From positions 1 to 15,415 of the forward strand of contig JAPLUH010000527.1 of assembly GCA_026397675.1 (NCBI GenBank): 15,415 bases of DNA, read 5' to 3'. This document shows positions 1 through 7,762 of this stretch, piece by piece. The position numbers and the translations under genes were made by a program. This stretch comes from Verrucomicrobiota bacterium. GTDB lineage: Bacteria; Verrucomicrobiota; Verrucomicrobiia; Limisphaerales; UBA9464. The notes under the pieces were generated by a model, which did no database searches, had not been told where the DNA came from, and saw nothing but the letters and a program-made list of their open reading frames with translations. The first letter of the stretch is position 1. Every line of letters starts with the position of its first letter.

Positions 1-918
1 GCCCGGCAACAGGTCAAGACCCTGGTGTTCGTTGCCGATTCGAAGCCCATCCTGGTGCTCATCCGGGGAGACGACTCGCTCAATGAGGCCAAGCTCATGG
101 CCAAGACGGGTGCGGTCCAAGTCCGTCAGGCGACTGCCGACGAGATTGTTGAGTTGCTCGGTGCCCGCCCGGGTTCTCTGGGTGCGGTCAATGCCACCCT
201 TAAGACGCCGGCGGTGCCCGTTTATGCCGACGAAGCCCTGCGCGGGGCCCGGGGCATGACCACAGGGGCCAATGAAGACGGTTTCCATCTGCGCCATGTC
301 GAGGTGGACCGCGATCTGAAGGTCACGGCCTGGTACGATCTGCGCACCGTCAAGGTGGGCGAGCTGTGCGTAGAGACCGCTCAACCCCTGAAGATCCGCC
401 GGGCGATCGAAGTGGGGCACGTCTTCAAACTGGGGACCAAATATTCGGAGAAGCTCAATGCCACCTTCTTGGCTGAGGATGGTTCCCGCCATCCGGCGGT
501 GATGGGTTGCTACGGCATTGGCGTGACCCGGACGCTTCAGGCGGTCATCGAGCAGTGCAATGACAAGGACGGCATCCGTTGGCCCGTGAGCGTAGCGCCC
601 TTCACGGTGTGCATCACGCCGCTGACGGTGGCGCCCGAGAGTCAGCCGATGACACTGGCCCGTGAATTGGCCGCCACTCTGGAAGCCGCAGGCATTGAGG
701 CCATTCTGGATGACCGCGATGAGCGTCCGGGCGTGAAGTTCAAGGACAGCGAATTGGTGGGATTCCCGCTGCGGGTGAATCTGGGGGAGAAATCGCTGGC
801 TAAGGGCGAGATCGAGCTCAAGCCGCGCGGAGGCACGATGCGCATGGTTCCCATCGCCGATGCCGCCGCCGAGGTGATCGCCTGGGTTCGCGCCGAATCA
901 GCCCGTCTGCAAGGCTGA
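1..918 (+). CDS. proS: Prolyl-tRNA synthetase, C-terminal part (5' end outside window)
   Basis: Charges tRNA-Pro with proline in the cytoplasm. The reading frame is open from base 1, so the gene begins before the window; a GTG at 25 is internal, not the start. The visible part begins inside the YbaK-like editing (INS) domain: the stretch around LIRGDDSLNEAK and the later PGSLGAVN match the editing domain of bacterial (E. coli-type) ProRS. It returns to the class II catalytic core at RRAIEVGHVFKLGTKYSE, then motif 3 in GCYGIGVTRTLQAVIEQ, whose Arg binds ATP. It finishes with the anticodon-binding domain (DDRDERPGVKFKDSELVGFP). The end of the family is complete and the stop is TGA at 916-918. 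It converges on mogA with a 27-bp gap. The presence of an INS domain marks the bacterial rather than the archaeal/eukaryotic ProRS type. Family assignment is firm. Confidence 0.96.
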   Translation, partial: ARQQVKTLVFVADSKPILVLIRGDDSLNEAKLMAKTGAVQVRQATADEIVELLGARPGSLGAVNATLKTPAVPVYADEALRGARGMTTGANEDGFHLRHVEVDRDLKVTAWYDLRTVKVGELCVETAQPLKIRRAIEVGHVFKLGTKYSEKLNATFLAEDGSRHPAVMGCYGIGVTRTLQAVIEQCNDKDGIRWPVSVAPFTVCITPLTVAPESQPMTLARELAATLEAAGIEAILDDRDERPGVKFKDSELVGFPLRVNLGEKSLAKGEIELKPRGGTMRMVPIADAAAEVIAWVRAESARLQG

Positions 919-930
919 GAGCCGTTTGCT

Positions 931-964
931 AAAAAGGGGTCCCGGTCAGCAACTGGTCGGGACC
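931..964. terminator. Hairpin terminator between convergent proS and mogA
   Basis: Arms 938-949 and 953-964 form a 12-bp stem with a 3-nt loop (CAA). Read as plus-strand RNA, all 12 positions pair, two of them as G-U. Read as minus-strand RNA, those two become A/C mismatches, leaving 7 + 3 pairs. The T run, however, lies on the minus-strand side: bases 931-935 are five A's on the plus strand, so minus RNA ends CC followed by UUUUU. It therefore plausibly stops the mogA operon and may also stop proS. The mogA stop codon (946-948) lies inside the stem. Confidence 0.65.
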
Positions 965-1428
965 TCTTGCAGCACCTCCACACAGTGGGGGATGGCCTGC
1001 ACCACGAACCCGAGGCATTCGACCGCACCGCGGGGCTTGCCCGGCAGGCAAATGACCAGAGTGTGATCGACGACTGCGGCCAAGTTGCGAGAAAGGATCG
1101 CGTTGGGTGTGATCTTCAGGCTCTCCATGCGCATTTGTTCGCCGAATCCGGGGAGTTCACGGATGGCAATTTCGCGGACCGCCTCTGGGGTGACATCGCG
1201 CAGCGCGACCCCGGTGCCCCCGGTCGTTAGCACCAGCGCACACCCCTTGCTGATGAGCGAACGAATCGCCCGCTGGATGTCCTGGATCTCGTCGGGTACC
1301 AGGACACTCTCGAGGACAGTCCATCCGTAGCCCACCGAAGCTTCCTGAAGGGCGGGGCCACCCAGATCGTCGTAAAGTCCCTTCGAGGCCCGATCGGAAA
1401 CGGTGATGATGCCCACGTTGAGTTGCAT
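946..1428 (-). CDS. mogA: Molybdopterin adenylyltransferase (MogA/MoaB family)
   Basis: Adenylylates molybdopterin with ATP before molybdenum insertion, in molybdenum cofactor synthesis in the cytoplasm. From the ATG at 1428 the protein has 160 residues. It starts with the family's N-terminal strand (NVGIITVSDRAS) and carries the pterin-binding TTGGTG loop (about 68-73), RDVTPEA (77-83), PGFGEQM (93-99) and a late LPGKP turn (128-132). These resemble E. coli MogA more than MoaB. A TTG at 1494, overlapping the ruvC stop by 4 nt, would add 22 poorly conserved residues and is the alternative start; neither start has a convincing ribosome site. It is last in the cutA-ruvC-mogA operon. No other molybdenum cofactor gene is in the window, so its partners must lie elsewhere. 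The last codons run into the terminator hairpin. Confidence 0.9.
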   Translation of the reverse strand: MQLNVGIITVSDRASKGLYDDLGGPALQEASVGYGWTVLESVLVPDEIQDIQRAIRSLISKGCALVLTTGGTGVALRDVTPEAVREIAIRELPGFGEQMRMESLKITPNAILSRNLAAVVDHTLVICLPGKPRGAVECLGFVVQAIPHCVEVLQEVPTSC

Positions 1429-1490
1429 GGGGAGATGAAAGCCGGACTGGGCCGACCTCGCAGCACCAGAATCGTGTAGGGCCTGAACCG

Positions 1491-2105
1491 TCAAATCCGC
1501 TTGGAGGCCGGTCCGAGTGGGTTACGGAGTTCTTGCACCATCACGAGTGCCAATGCCAGGGCATCGGCGGCATCGGGGTCGGGGATCTCGATCAGGCCGA
1601 GTTGCCGTTGGACCATTTTGGCGACGGCGATTTTCTGCGCCGCTCCATAGCCCACCATGGCCAGTTTCACTTTCCTCGGGGAGATCTCATGGATTTCTAT
1701 TCCCGTTCGTGCCACAGCGGCGAGTGCGGCCCCACGAGCTTCTCCCATGATGAGGGCTGTCTGGAGATTTTGGGCGAAGAAAAGGCCTTCGCAGGCGCAG
1801 AGGGCCGGGGGATGGCGTTGGACCACTTCCGTCAGGATGCGACCGATTTCGCCCAAGCAACGCGAGCGCTCCCAAGATTTCGGGCAATGAATGGTCCCGG
1901 CCTCCACAAAGGTGGGGCCTTGGGCTCCGATTCGGATCACGCCCCAGCCTGTCCCCCGCAGCGATGGATCAATGCCCAGTACTCGGGAGCCTTCCGGGAG
2001 GTGCAGACCGGATTCGGGCAGCACAGGGGATCCACCGGAGGCGGTCGGCGTCCGCCCGGACAGGCGGGCTTCCATGGCGGCGAATTGTTTGGGGCTGACA
2101 CCCAT
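1491..2105 (-). CDS. ruvC: Crossover junction endodeoxyribonuclease RuvC
   Basis: Resolves Holliday junctions in recombinational repair, normally with the RuvAB branch-migration motor. The RNase H-like fold is recognisable, and the four expected acidic residues are present: D46 in LGIDPS, E106 in CEGLFF, and D178 and D181 in DPDAADALAL. The AQNLQTALIMGEARG stretch matches the family's central helix. At 204 residues it is about 30 longer than E. coli RuvC because of roughly 40 residues before the first core strand, rich in Pro, Gly and Ser. An in-frame GTG at 2024, preceded by GGTGGATC, would give 177 residues, close to the usual length, so the ATG at 2105 may be too far upstream. From that ATG the gap to the cutA stop is 4 bp, suggesting one transcript. 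ruvA and ruvB are not nearby. Confidence 0.92.
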   Translation of the reverse strand: MGVSPKQFAAMEARLSGRTPTASGGSPVLPESGLHLPEGSRVLGIDPSLRGTGWGVIRIGAQGPTFVEAGTIHCPKSWERSRCLGEIGRILTEVVQRHPPALCACEGLFFAQNLQTALIMGEARGAALAAVARTGIEIHEISPRKVKLAMVGYGAAQKIAVAKMVQRQLGLIEIPDPDAADALALALVMVQELRNPLGPASKRI

Positions 2106-2109
2106 GGGA

Positions 2110-2478
2110 TTAGTGTGTTTTGGAACGTCTGCGGGTGGTGAGTTTCGGTGGTGTGGTAGTGCTCTCGCCCAGCCAGTTCAGATACTTTTCCGAACCTGCC
2201 ACAATGGGTAGCACGAGGAACTGAGGGGTGTCGTAGGGGTGGTTGGCGATCACCAAAGCTTCGAGTTTGGGCAATAATCGGGAGCGAGTCTTGAACACCA
2301 CTCTCCATTCCTTTCCGGACTCCACAACTCCCTGCCAGCGGTAAACGGACTCCACCGGTCCGGAGATCTGAGCGCAGGCGGCAAGCCCCGACTCCACGGA
2401 CAGCCGGCTCAATTTCACCGCCAAAGGTCGGCGGGGCACGGTCACCCAGGCGGTAACGAAGGATCGGGCGGTCTTCAT
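2110..2478 (-). CDS. cutA: CutA-family divalent-cation tolerance protein
   Basis: Small trimeric protein of the CutA1 family (PII-like ferredoxin fold), linked genetically to copper and divalent-metal tolerance in E. coli; its biochemical role is not settled. The 122-residue protein shows the family landmarks: LAACAQI with C35, the ESVYRWQG strand (about 44-50), FKTRS (62-66), HPYDTPQFLVLP (80-91) and the KYLNWL helix (98-103). The C-terminal 15 residues are basic (TTRRRSKTH) and extend beyond the usual end. The ATG at 2478 has a good ribosome site, AGGAAA at 2481-2486, just upstream. It is the first gene of a leftward operon with ruvC and mogA and is driven by the AT-rich divergent region. 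Confidence 0.92.
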   Translation of the reverse strand: MKTARSFVTAWVTVPRRPLAVKLSRLSVESGLAACAQISGPVESVYRWQGVVESGKEWRVVFKTRSRLLPKLEALVIANHPYDTPQFLVLPIVAGSEKYLNWLGESTTTPPKLTTRRRSKTH

Positions 2479-2528
2479 GCTTTCCTAGATGAACAGTGTC
2501 TCCGCGGCAACCCGGGTTCAAAGAGGTA

Positions 2529-2556
2529 TTGATTTTTTCAAAGATGATTATACACT
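2529..2556 (+). promoter_or_regulatory. Putative promoter for the DUF2892-trxC-RND operon
   Basis: TTGATT at 2529-2534 and TACACT at 2551-2556 are separated by 16 bp, each matching four of six consensus bases. Its -10 overlaps the -10 of the opposing cutA promoter, so the two could compete for polymerase. The predicted 5' leader is about 30 nt. Confidence 0.4.
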
Positions 2557-2573
2557 CATAAACAGAAAAACAA
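2547..2573 (-). promoter_or_regulatory. Putative sigma-70 promoter for cutA-ruvC-mogA
   Basis: On the minus strand there is a perfect TATAAT at 2552-2547 and a weak TTGTTT at 2573-2568, with a short 15-bp spacer. It would start RNA near 2540, about 60 nt before cutA. The surrounding 60 bp are strikingly AT-rich against a GC-rich background. The -10 is convincing; the -35 is weak. Confidence 0.5.
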
Positions 2574-2595
2574 CCCACAGAGAATCCGACCCAAC

Positions 2596-2817
2596 ATGAC
2601 GACCGAGAAAATAATTCGTGTACTCGCCGGATCGATGGTCCTGATCAGTGTTTGCCTTACCCACTTCATCAGCCATTGGTGGTTGTTGATGACCTGCTTT
2701 GTGGGGATCAATCTTATCCAGTCCGCCCTCACCGGATTTTGTCCGGCAGGGATCCTTCTCAAAAAGCTGGGCATCGGTTCGGGCAATTGCTGCTCACCAT
2801 CGGATCAGCCGCGTTAA
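2596..2817 (+). CDS. DUF2892 (YgaP-like) small inner-membrane protein
   Basis: A 73-residue integral membrane protein. The opening TTEKIIRVLAGSMVL is the typical start of the DUF2892 / YgaP transmembrane domain. Two hydrophobic helices lie at about 8-24 and 28-46, followed by the family's GFCPAGILLKKLGI turn with C49-P50 and a short tail with paired cysteines C65-C66. In other bacteria this domain occurs alone or fused to a rhodanese sulfurtransferase, hinting at sulfur or thiol chemistry at the membrane, but its function is not established. It is the first gene of the operon, and the trxC start lies 3 bp after its stop. The ATG at 2596 has no strong ribosome site. Confidence 0.85.
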   Translation: MTTEKIIRVLAGSMVLISVCLTHFISHWWLLMTCFVGINLIQSALTGFCPAGILLKKLGIGSGNCCSPSDQPR

Positions 2818-2820
2818 ATC

Positions 2821-3282
2821 ATGACTCACCTGACAGCAGACAGCCGGGGTTTGATTCTCTCTTGTCCGTCCTGTTCCCAGGCCAATCGGCAGGTCTATCG
2901 CCAGTGGGATGCGGCGATTCGCTGTGGTCGTTGCAAAGAGGAACTGGAGAGGCCACCCGCCGTGATTGAGGTCCGTGACCCGCTGAGTTTCCGAGCTCTG
3001 GTGGCTGAGGTGTCCGGCCCCGTGTTTGTGGATTTTTGGGCACCTTGGTGCGGACCGTGTCGGAGTGTGGCCCCAGAAATTGAACGACTGGCCGGCCTGA
3101 TGGAGCGCGAGGCACTCATTATCAAGGTGAACACGGAGGAGGTACCGGAGGTCGCCTCGGAGCATCGTATTGAGAGCATTCCGACCTTCGTGGTCTTTCA
3201 TCGCGGGATCGAGATGGCCCGAACCTCTGGCTCCATGTCGGCCACACGGTTGAAGTCGTTCATTCAGCAAGCAATTCGTTGA
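2821..3282 (+). CDS. trxC: Thioredoxin 2-type, N-terminal zinc ribbon
   Basis: Cytoplasmic dithiol-disulfide oxidoreductase. The 153-residue protein has the TrxC layout. An N-terminal zinc ribbon has two CxxC pairs (C15/C18 in CPSC, C35/C38 in CGRC). A thioredoxin fold follows, with the FWAPWCGPC active site (C77 and C80) and the conserved cis-proline P121 in SIPTF. No signal peptide is visible. In E. coli, TrxC is tied to oxidative stress through OxyR and its zinc site affects its redox tuning; whether that holds here is not shown. It lies 3 bp after the DUF2892 gene and 33 bp before the RND adaptor, which supports a single transcript. There is no clear ribosome site, so translation is probably coupled to the upstream gene. 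Confidence 0.93.
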   Translation: MTHLTADSRGLILSCPSCSQANRQVYRQWDAAIRCGRCKEELERPPAVIEVRDPLSFRALVAEVSGPVFVDFWAPWCGPCRSVAPEIERLAGLMEREALIIKVNTEEVPEVASEHRIESIPTFVVFHRGIEMARTSGSMSATRLKSFIQQAIR

Positions 3283-3315
3283 GGGTTTGATCCAAACCGA
3301 AATGGGGTCTTTCTA

Positions 3316-4347
3316 ATGGTAAGAAAAAATTCAATGAAATGGGTCTTTCTGGGGCTCCTCGCTGTAATGGTTGGCTGCAGTCCCGACCCGAAGCCACGAG
3401 CACCCTCAGTGCCATGGCCAGCAGCCCGGGTCCGGGTGGCGACGGTGGAAATTCATGGTCTCACCGCCACCGAAGAGGTGGTAGGCACCGTGAGAACCCG
3501 ACTCCATGCGACCGTGGAGGCAAAGGTGGTCGGTCGGATCGAATCGCTCACGGTGGCGCCGGGTCAGACGGTGCGTCAGGGACAAGTTCTAGCCACGTTG
3601 GATGCTCGCGAGACTCAGGCCCGTCTCGATTCTACCAAGGCGGTCTTGGATCAGGCGGCGCGGGACCTGGAACGGATGGCCAGGCTGCTCAAGGACGGTG
3701 CTGCGACCCCCTCCGAGTTAGAGGCCGTCCAGTCGCGTCATCGCGTGGCGGTGGCTTTGATGTCCGAAATGGAGACATTGCTGGGCCACACTCGGGTGGT
3801 GGCTCCCTTTGATGGGGTAATCACCCGCAAGGCGGTGGATGTCGGGGATTTGGCCACTCCAGGGAGGCCCTTGGTGGAGATTGAGGATCCGACACAGTTG
3901 CGGTTTGAGGCGGATGTTCCGGAATCCCTGATCGACCAGATTTCATCCGGTGCCCGGTTGCCCGTGCGCATCGCCTCCCGAACAGATTCGATCGAAGGCG
4001 TGGTTGTGGAAATGGCTCCGGTGGCCGAGGCGGTTAGCCGAACCTATCGGGTGACCTTGGACTTGCCGGTTTTGCCAGGACTGCGGGCCGGTCAGTTCGG
4101 CCGGGTAGCGGTGCTGACAGGACAAACTACCGTGCCGCATGTTCCGTCCGTCGCAGTTTTTCAGAGGGGGCAGTTGGAATACGTGGTCGTAGCTTTTGAG
4201 GGCAGGGCGCAGTTGAGACTTGTCCGCACTGGAAAACGTCTAGCGTCGGATGTGGAGGTGATTTCTGGGCTGGAAATCGGAGAGAAGGTGGTCGCTATGG
4301 ATCCGGATCGGGTGCGTGAGGGTCAGCCGCTGGAGGTGATCCCGTGA
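3316..4347 (+). CDS. RND efflux periplasmic adaptor (membrane fusion protein)
   Basis: Periplasmic adaptor that links an RND pump to an outer-membrane channel (AcrA/MexA-like, HlyD superfamily). The N-terminus is a lipoprotein signal: basic start, hydrophobic stretch, then VMVGC with the lipidated Cys about residue 21. Next come the first half of the lipoyl/barrel-sandwich domain (VVGTVRTRLHATVEAKVVGRI, then GQTVRQGQVLATLD), a fairly short helical hairpin (about 95-155) and the second half (TRVVAPFDGVITRKAVDVGD). The beta-barrel and membrane-proximal domains finish the protein (LRAGQFGRVAVLTG). At 343 residues it is slightly shorter than AcrA. The ATG at 3334 is an alternative start that also leaves an intact lipoprotein signal. 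Its stop overlaps the permease start by 4 nt (GTGA). The substrate cannot be read from the sequence. Confidence 0.92.
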   Translation: MVRKNSMKWVFLGLLAVMVGCSPDPKPRAPSVPWPAARVRVATVEIHGLTATEEVVGTVRTRLHATVEAKVVGRIESLTVAPGQTVRQGQVLATLDARETQARLDSTKAVLDQAARDLERMARLLKDGAATPSELEAVQSRHRVAVALMSEMETLLGHTRVVAPFDGVITRKAVDVGDLATPGRPLVEIEDPTQLRFEADVPESLIDQISSGARLPVRIASRTDSIEGVVVEMAPVAEAVSRTYRVTLDLPVLPGLRAGQFGRVAVLTGQTTVPHVPSVAVFQRGQLEYVVVAFEGRAQLRLVRTGKRLASDVEVISGLEIGEKVVAMDPDRVREGQPLEVIP

Positions 4348-7300
4348 GTCAAAGGCCCTCCAATGACTCTTCAGTCCATGGGTTGGCGGGCAGGATTGCT
4401 CACGCCTTCATCGACTCCAAGCTCACCCCTCTGATTGTGTTCGCCTCGGTGCTGCTTGGGGCCTTCGCGGTTTTGATGCTGCCGCGCGAAGAGGAGCCAC
4501 AAATCCAGGTGCCGATGATGGATGTGATGGTCGTCATGCCCGGGTCATCGGCGCGGGAGGTCGAAGAGCGGGCGACGCGCCCTATGGAAAAACTGCTCTG
4601 GGAGGTGCCTGGAGTGGAGTACCTCTATTCACAGTCCAGAGAAGGCGAAGCACTGACAATTGTCCGCTTCAAGGTGGGCTCTGATCCAGATGCTAGCTTG
4701 GTGAAGGTTTCTGAAAAACTTCGGGCCAATCGGGACCGGATGCCGCATGGAGTGGATTTCCCTCTGATCAAGCCTCGGTCCATCGACGATGTCCCCATTC
4801 TGGCGCTGACTTTTCATAGTGGGCGATACGACCACCTGACCCTGCGACGATTGGTCTCGCAGGTGGACGACGCGGTGAAGCAAGTGCCTTGGGTGGCGGA
4901 GACCACCGTCATCGGGGGGGCGCGGCGGGAGTTGCGGGTGCTCTTGGACCCGGCACGCCTGGCCTCCCGCGGACTCAGCCCCGTGGGAATTATTCCCATG
5001 ATGCAGCAGGCCAACCGCCAGTTCCGCAGCGGTGAGTTGACCTCGATGAATCAATCGATAGTCATCGAAACCGGCGCGTTTCTTCAGACCGCTGAGGATG
5101 TTCGCAACGTGGTGGTGGGCACAGTGGGTGGTCGGCCGATTTATCTGCGAGAGGTGGCTGAGGTGGTGGATGGCCCAGAGGAGCCTTCCAATTATGTGTT
5201 TTTTGGCGCTGGGCCTGCATCGACGAATGCCCCTTCAACCCGAGAAGAACCCGCCGTCACTTTGGCCATCGGCAAGCGTCCGGGGGCCAACGCGGTTTCA
5301 GTGGCCGAGAATGTTCTGCAGAAGGTTGAGTCGCTGAAAGGAATTGTCATACCGGCGGACGTGACGGTCTCGGTCACTCGTCATTACGGTGAGACGGCTG
5401 CTGAGAAATCCAATGAGCTCTTGCTTCACATGGGCATCGCGGTGGTCAGCGTGTCCTTGCTGATTTGGCTGACCTTGGGATGGCGTGAGTCTGGGATCGT
5501 GGCCGTAGCCATTCCGGCGACCTTGGCCCTGACGTTGTTGGTCTTTTATTTGTATGGGTTCACGCTGAATCGGATCACGCTCTTCGCCTTGATCTTCAGC
5601 ATCGGCATCCTCGTCGATGATGCCATCGTGGTGGTGGAGAACATCGTTCGGCACTTCCACCTCACCCAGAATAGAAACCGCTCGTGGAATACCATCGCCG
5701 TCGAGGCGGTCAGCGAGGTGGGAAATCCCACGATCCTGGCGACGTTCGCGGTGATCGCCGCCGTGCTGCCCATGGCCTTCGTGGGCGGCCTGATGGGGCC
5801 TTACATGCGCCCGATCCCCGTTGGGGCTAGCGCCGCCATGTTCTGGTCGCTGCTCATCGCTTTTATCGTCACGCCTTGGGCTAGCATCCGGATGTTGCGT
5901 TGGTTCGGAGGCGAAGCCCGTCTCGCCACCGTGCATGCGGGTGGAGATTCGAGCTCATCAGGCGGCTCCGAAGACGCATTGACCCGACTTTACCGCAAAG
6001 TGATGGATCCGTTGCTTCATCACCCGCTCTGGCAATGGACGTTCCTGGGCATCATCACGGCACTCCTTCTGGGGGCCATGTCCACAGTCGTGGCGGGTTG
6101 GGTGACCATGAAGATGCTGCCCTTCGATAATAAATCGGAGTTCCAGATCATTCTTAACATGCCTGAGGGCAGTTCGCTGGAGCGCACGGCCCAGGCGGCC
6201 CGTGAGATGGCTGCAGCTGTGCGAGATGAGCCCGAGGTGACCGATTACCAGATCTACGTGGGGTTGGCTTCACCGTTCAATTTTAACGGGTTGGTGCGTC
6301 ATTATTTTTTGCGGCGGGGACCCGCGGTCGCCGACATCCAGGTCAACTTGGTAGGCAAGCATTCCCGAAAGGCCCAGAGCCATGACATCGCCAAGCGGAT
6401 TCGACCTGCGGTGGCCCTGGTGGCTCAGCGGTTCGGGGCCCGAGTGGCCATCGCTGAGGTGCCGCCGGGTCCGCCGGTTCTCCAGACGCTGGTCGCTGAG
6501 ATTTATGGACCTGACGATGCGGCCCGAGCGGAGCTGGCGGAGCAGGTAAGGTCCATCTTCCAGTCGACACCGGGCGTCGTCGATGTGGATTGGTACGAGG
6601 AGGCTGATCAACCCAAAACTCGCTTCGTCATCGACAAAGAAAAAGCCGCGCTCGTTGGCATCAGTGCCGAGACCATTTCCAAGACCCTGCACATCGCGGT
6701 GGGTGGTGAGTCGGTGGATTTGTTGCACGTGCCGCGGGAGAAGGAGGACGTCAACCTAGTTCTCCAGTTACCGCGCTCGGCCCGGGTTCGGCCGGAGGAG
6801 TTATTGGCCCTGCGGGTCCGCAGTGGCGATGCCAATGCCCTGCCCGAGCCGGGCGGGACACAGGTGGGTCCATCCCTGGTGCCCCTTCGGGAGTTGGTCC
6901 GCATCGAGAAGGGGTTTGTCGAAAAGAGTCGGCATCGCAAGAATCTGATGCCCGTAAATTATGTGATCGGTGACGTGGCCGGAGTCATCGAGAGCCCCGT
7001 GTACGCCATTGCAGCGATGAACAAGAAACTGGAGGCGCTGCCGGGGAAGCCCCGCATTCACAATGCCTCGATGCCCATCTCGGATGCGGATCCCGCCATC
7101 AAATGGGATGGCGAGTGGCACATCACGCTGGAGGTATTCCGGGATCTGGGTATCGCCTTCGCTGCGGTGCTGGTGCTAATTTACGTGCTCATGGTGGGGT
7201 GGTTTCGGTCGTTCCTGACGCCGTTGTTGGTGATGCTGGCCATCCCGTTTTCTCTAGTCGGAATATTACCGGCCCATGGGGCCATGGGGGCGTTTTTCAC

Positions 7301-7643
7301 TGCCACTTCCATGATTGGTTTCATGGCGGGGGCGGGGATCGTCGTCCGCAATTCGATCATCCTGGTGGATTTCATCGAGCAAGGCCTGCGTGACGGGATG
7401 CCGTTAGATCAGGCAGTGATCGAGGCGGGCGCGGTCCGGTTTCGGCCCATGGTGCTGACAGCGGCTGCCGTGATCGTTGGTGCGGCGGTGATCCTGGCCG
7501 ATCCGATCTTCCAGGGGTTGGCCATCTCCTTGATGGCCGGCGAGGTCGCTTCATTGCTCATCAGCCGTATGGCGGTGCCGGTACTTTACTTCATGGCGCA
7601 TCGCCGATCGAAGTCTGAGATGAGTCGGTCAAAGCCGCTTTGA
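4344..7643 (+). CDS. RND efflux transporter permease (AcrB/HAE-type)
   Basis: Proton-driven inner-membrane pump of the resistance-nodulation-division superfamily, working with the adaptor just upstream and an outer-membrane factor not encoded here. The 1099-residue length and internal duplication fit the family. TM1 is at about 28-46, a first large periplasmic region follows, and TM2-6 lie at about 359-515. TM7 is at about 563-590, then the second periplasmic region, then TM8-12 from about 931 to 1088. The proton-relay pair is present in TM4 (D425-D426 in GILVDDAIVVVEN). In TM10 an Arg (R1002 in GIVVRNSIILVDF) sits where AcrB has Lys940. The PREEEPQIQVP sequence after TM1 matches the PRREDPxI-like start of the porter domain in AcrB relatives. 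GTG start, overlapping the adaptor stop by 4 nt. Drug, metal or solvent specificity is undetermined. Confidence 0.93.
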   Translation: MSQRPSNDSSVHGLAGRIAHAFIDSKLTPLIVFASVLLGAFAVLMLPREEEPQIQVPMMDVMVVMPGSSAREVEERATRPMEKLLWEVPGVEYLYSQSREGEALTIVRFKVGSDPDASLVKVSEKLRANRDRMPHGVDFPLIKPRSIDDVPILALTFHSGRYDHLTLRRLVSQVDDAVKQVPWVAETTVIGGARRELRVLLDPARLASRGLSPVGIIPMMQQANRQFRSGELTSMNQSIVIETGAFLQTAEDVRNVVVGTVGGRPIYLREVAEVVDGPEEPSNYVFFGAGPASTNAPSTREEPAVTLAIGKRPGANAVSVAENVLQKVESLKGIVIPADVTVSVTRHYGETAAEKSNELLLHMGIAVVSVSLLIWLTLGWRESGIVAVAIPATLALTLLVFYLYGFTLNRITLFALIFSIGILVDDAIVVVENIVRHFHLTQNRNRSWNTIAVEAVSEVGNPTILATFAVIAAVLPMAFVGGLMGPYMRPIPVGASAAMFWSLLIAFIVTPWASIRMLRWFGGEARLATVHAGGDSSSSGGSEDALTRLYRKVMDPLLHHPLWQWTFLGIITALLLGAMSTVVAGWVTMKMLPFDNKSEFQIILNMPEGSSLERTAQAAREMAAAVRDEPEVTDYQIYVGLASPFNFNGLVRHYFLRRGPAVADIQVNLVGKHSRKAQSHDIAKRIRPAVALVAQRFGARVAIAEVPPGPPVLQTLVAEIYGPDDAARAELAEQVRSIFQSTPGVVDVDWYEEADQPKTRFVIDKEKAALVGISAETISKTLHIAVGGESVDLLHVPREKEDVNLVLQLPRSARVRPEELLALRVRSGDANALPEPGGTQVGPSLVPLRELVRIEKGFVEKSRHRKNLMPVNYVIGDVAGVIESPVYAIAAMNKKLEALPGKPRIHNASMPISDADPAIKWDGEWHITLEVFRDLGIAFAAVLVLIYVLMVGWFRSFLTPLLVMLAIPFSLVGILPAHGAMGAFFTATSMIGFMAGAGIVVRNSIILVDFIEQGLRDGMPLDQAVIEAGAVRFRPMVLTAAAVIVGAAVILADPIFQGLAISLMAGEVASLLISRMAVPVLYFMAHRRSKSEMSRSKPL

Positions 7644-7728
7644 CGGGCCTGCAGGAGCGGTGGGGAGGCGAGGGCGGCGATGTCGACTAAAGGCATCCCC
7701 GGTAACCTCCAAGAGCTTCGGCCCAAGC

Positions 7729-7749
7729 CTCAGTCGCGGCCGAGCTGAG
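7729..7749. other. Weak hairpin between RND operon and PSD1 gene
   Basis: CTCAG and CTGAG arms with inner TCG/CGA pairs and a CGGC loop give about 8 bp with one bulged base. No T run follows, so it is a poor intrinsic terminator. The remaining 119-bp gap shows no promoter I can support. Confidence 0.2.
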
Positions 7750-7762
7750 TTCCCAGACTTGA

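Noticed and set aside
1533..2141. 202-codon open frame on the plus strand opposite ruvC
   Set aside because: It is the antisense shadow of ruvC; the minus-strand product carries all RuvC catalytic residues, while this frame shows no family features.
5298..5936. 212-codon open frame on the minus strand inside the RND permease
   Set aside because: Low-complexity, charged, His/Asp/Arg-rich translation typical of an antisense shadow of membrane-protein codons.
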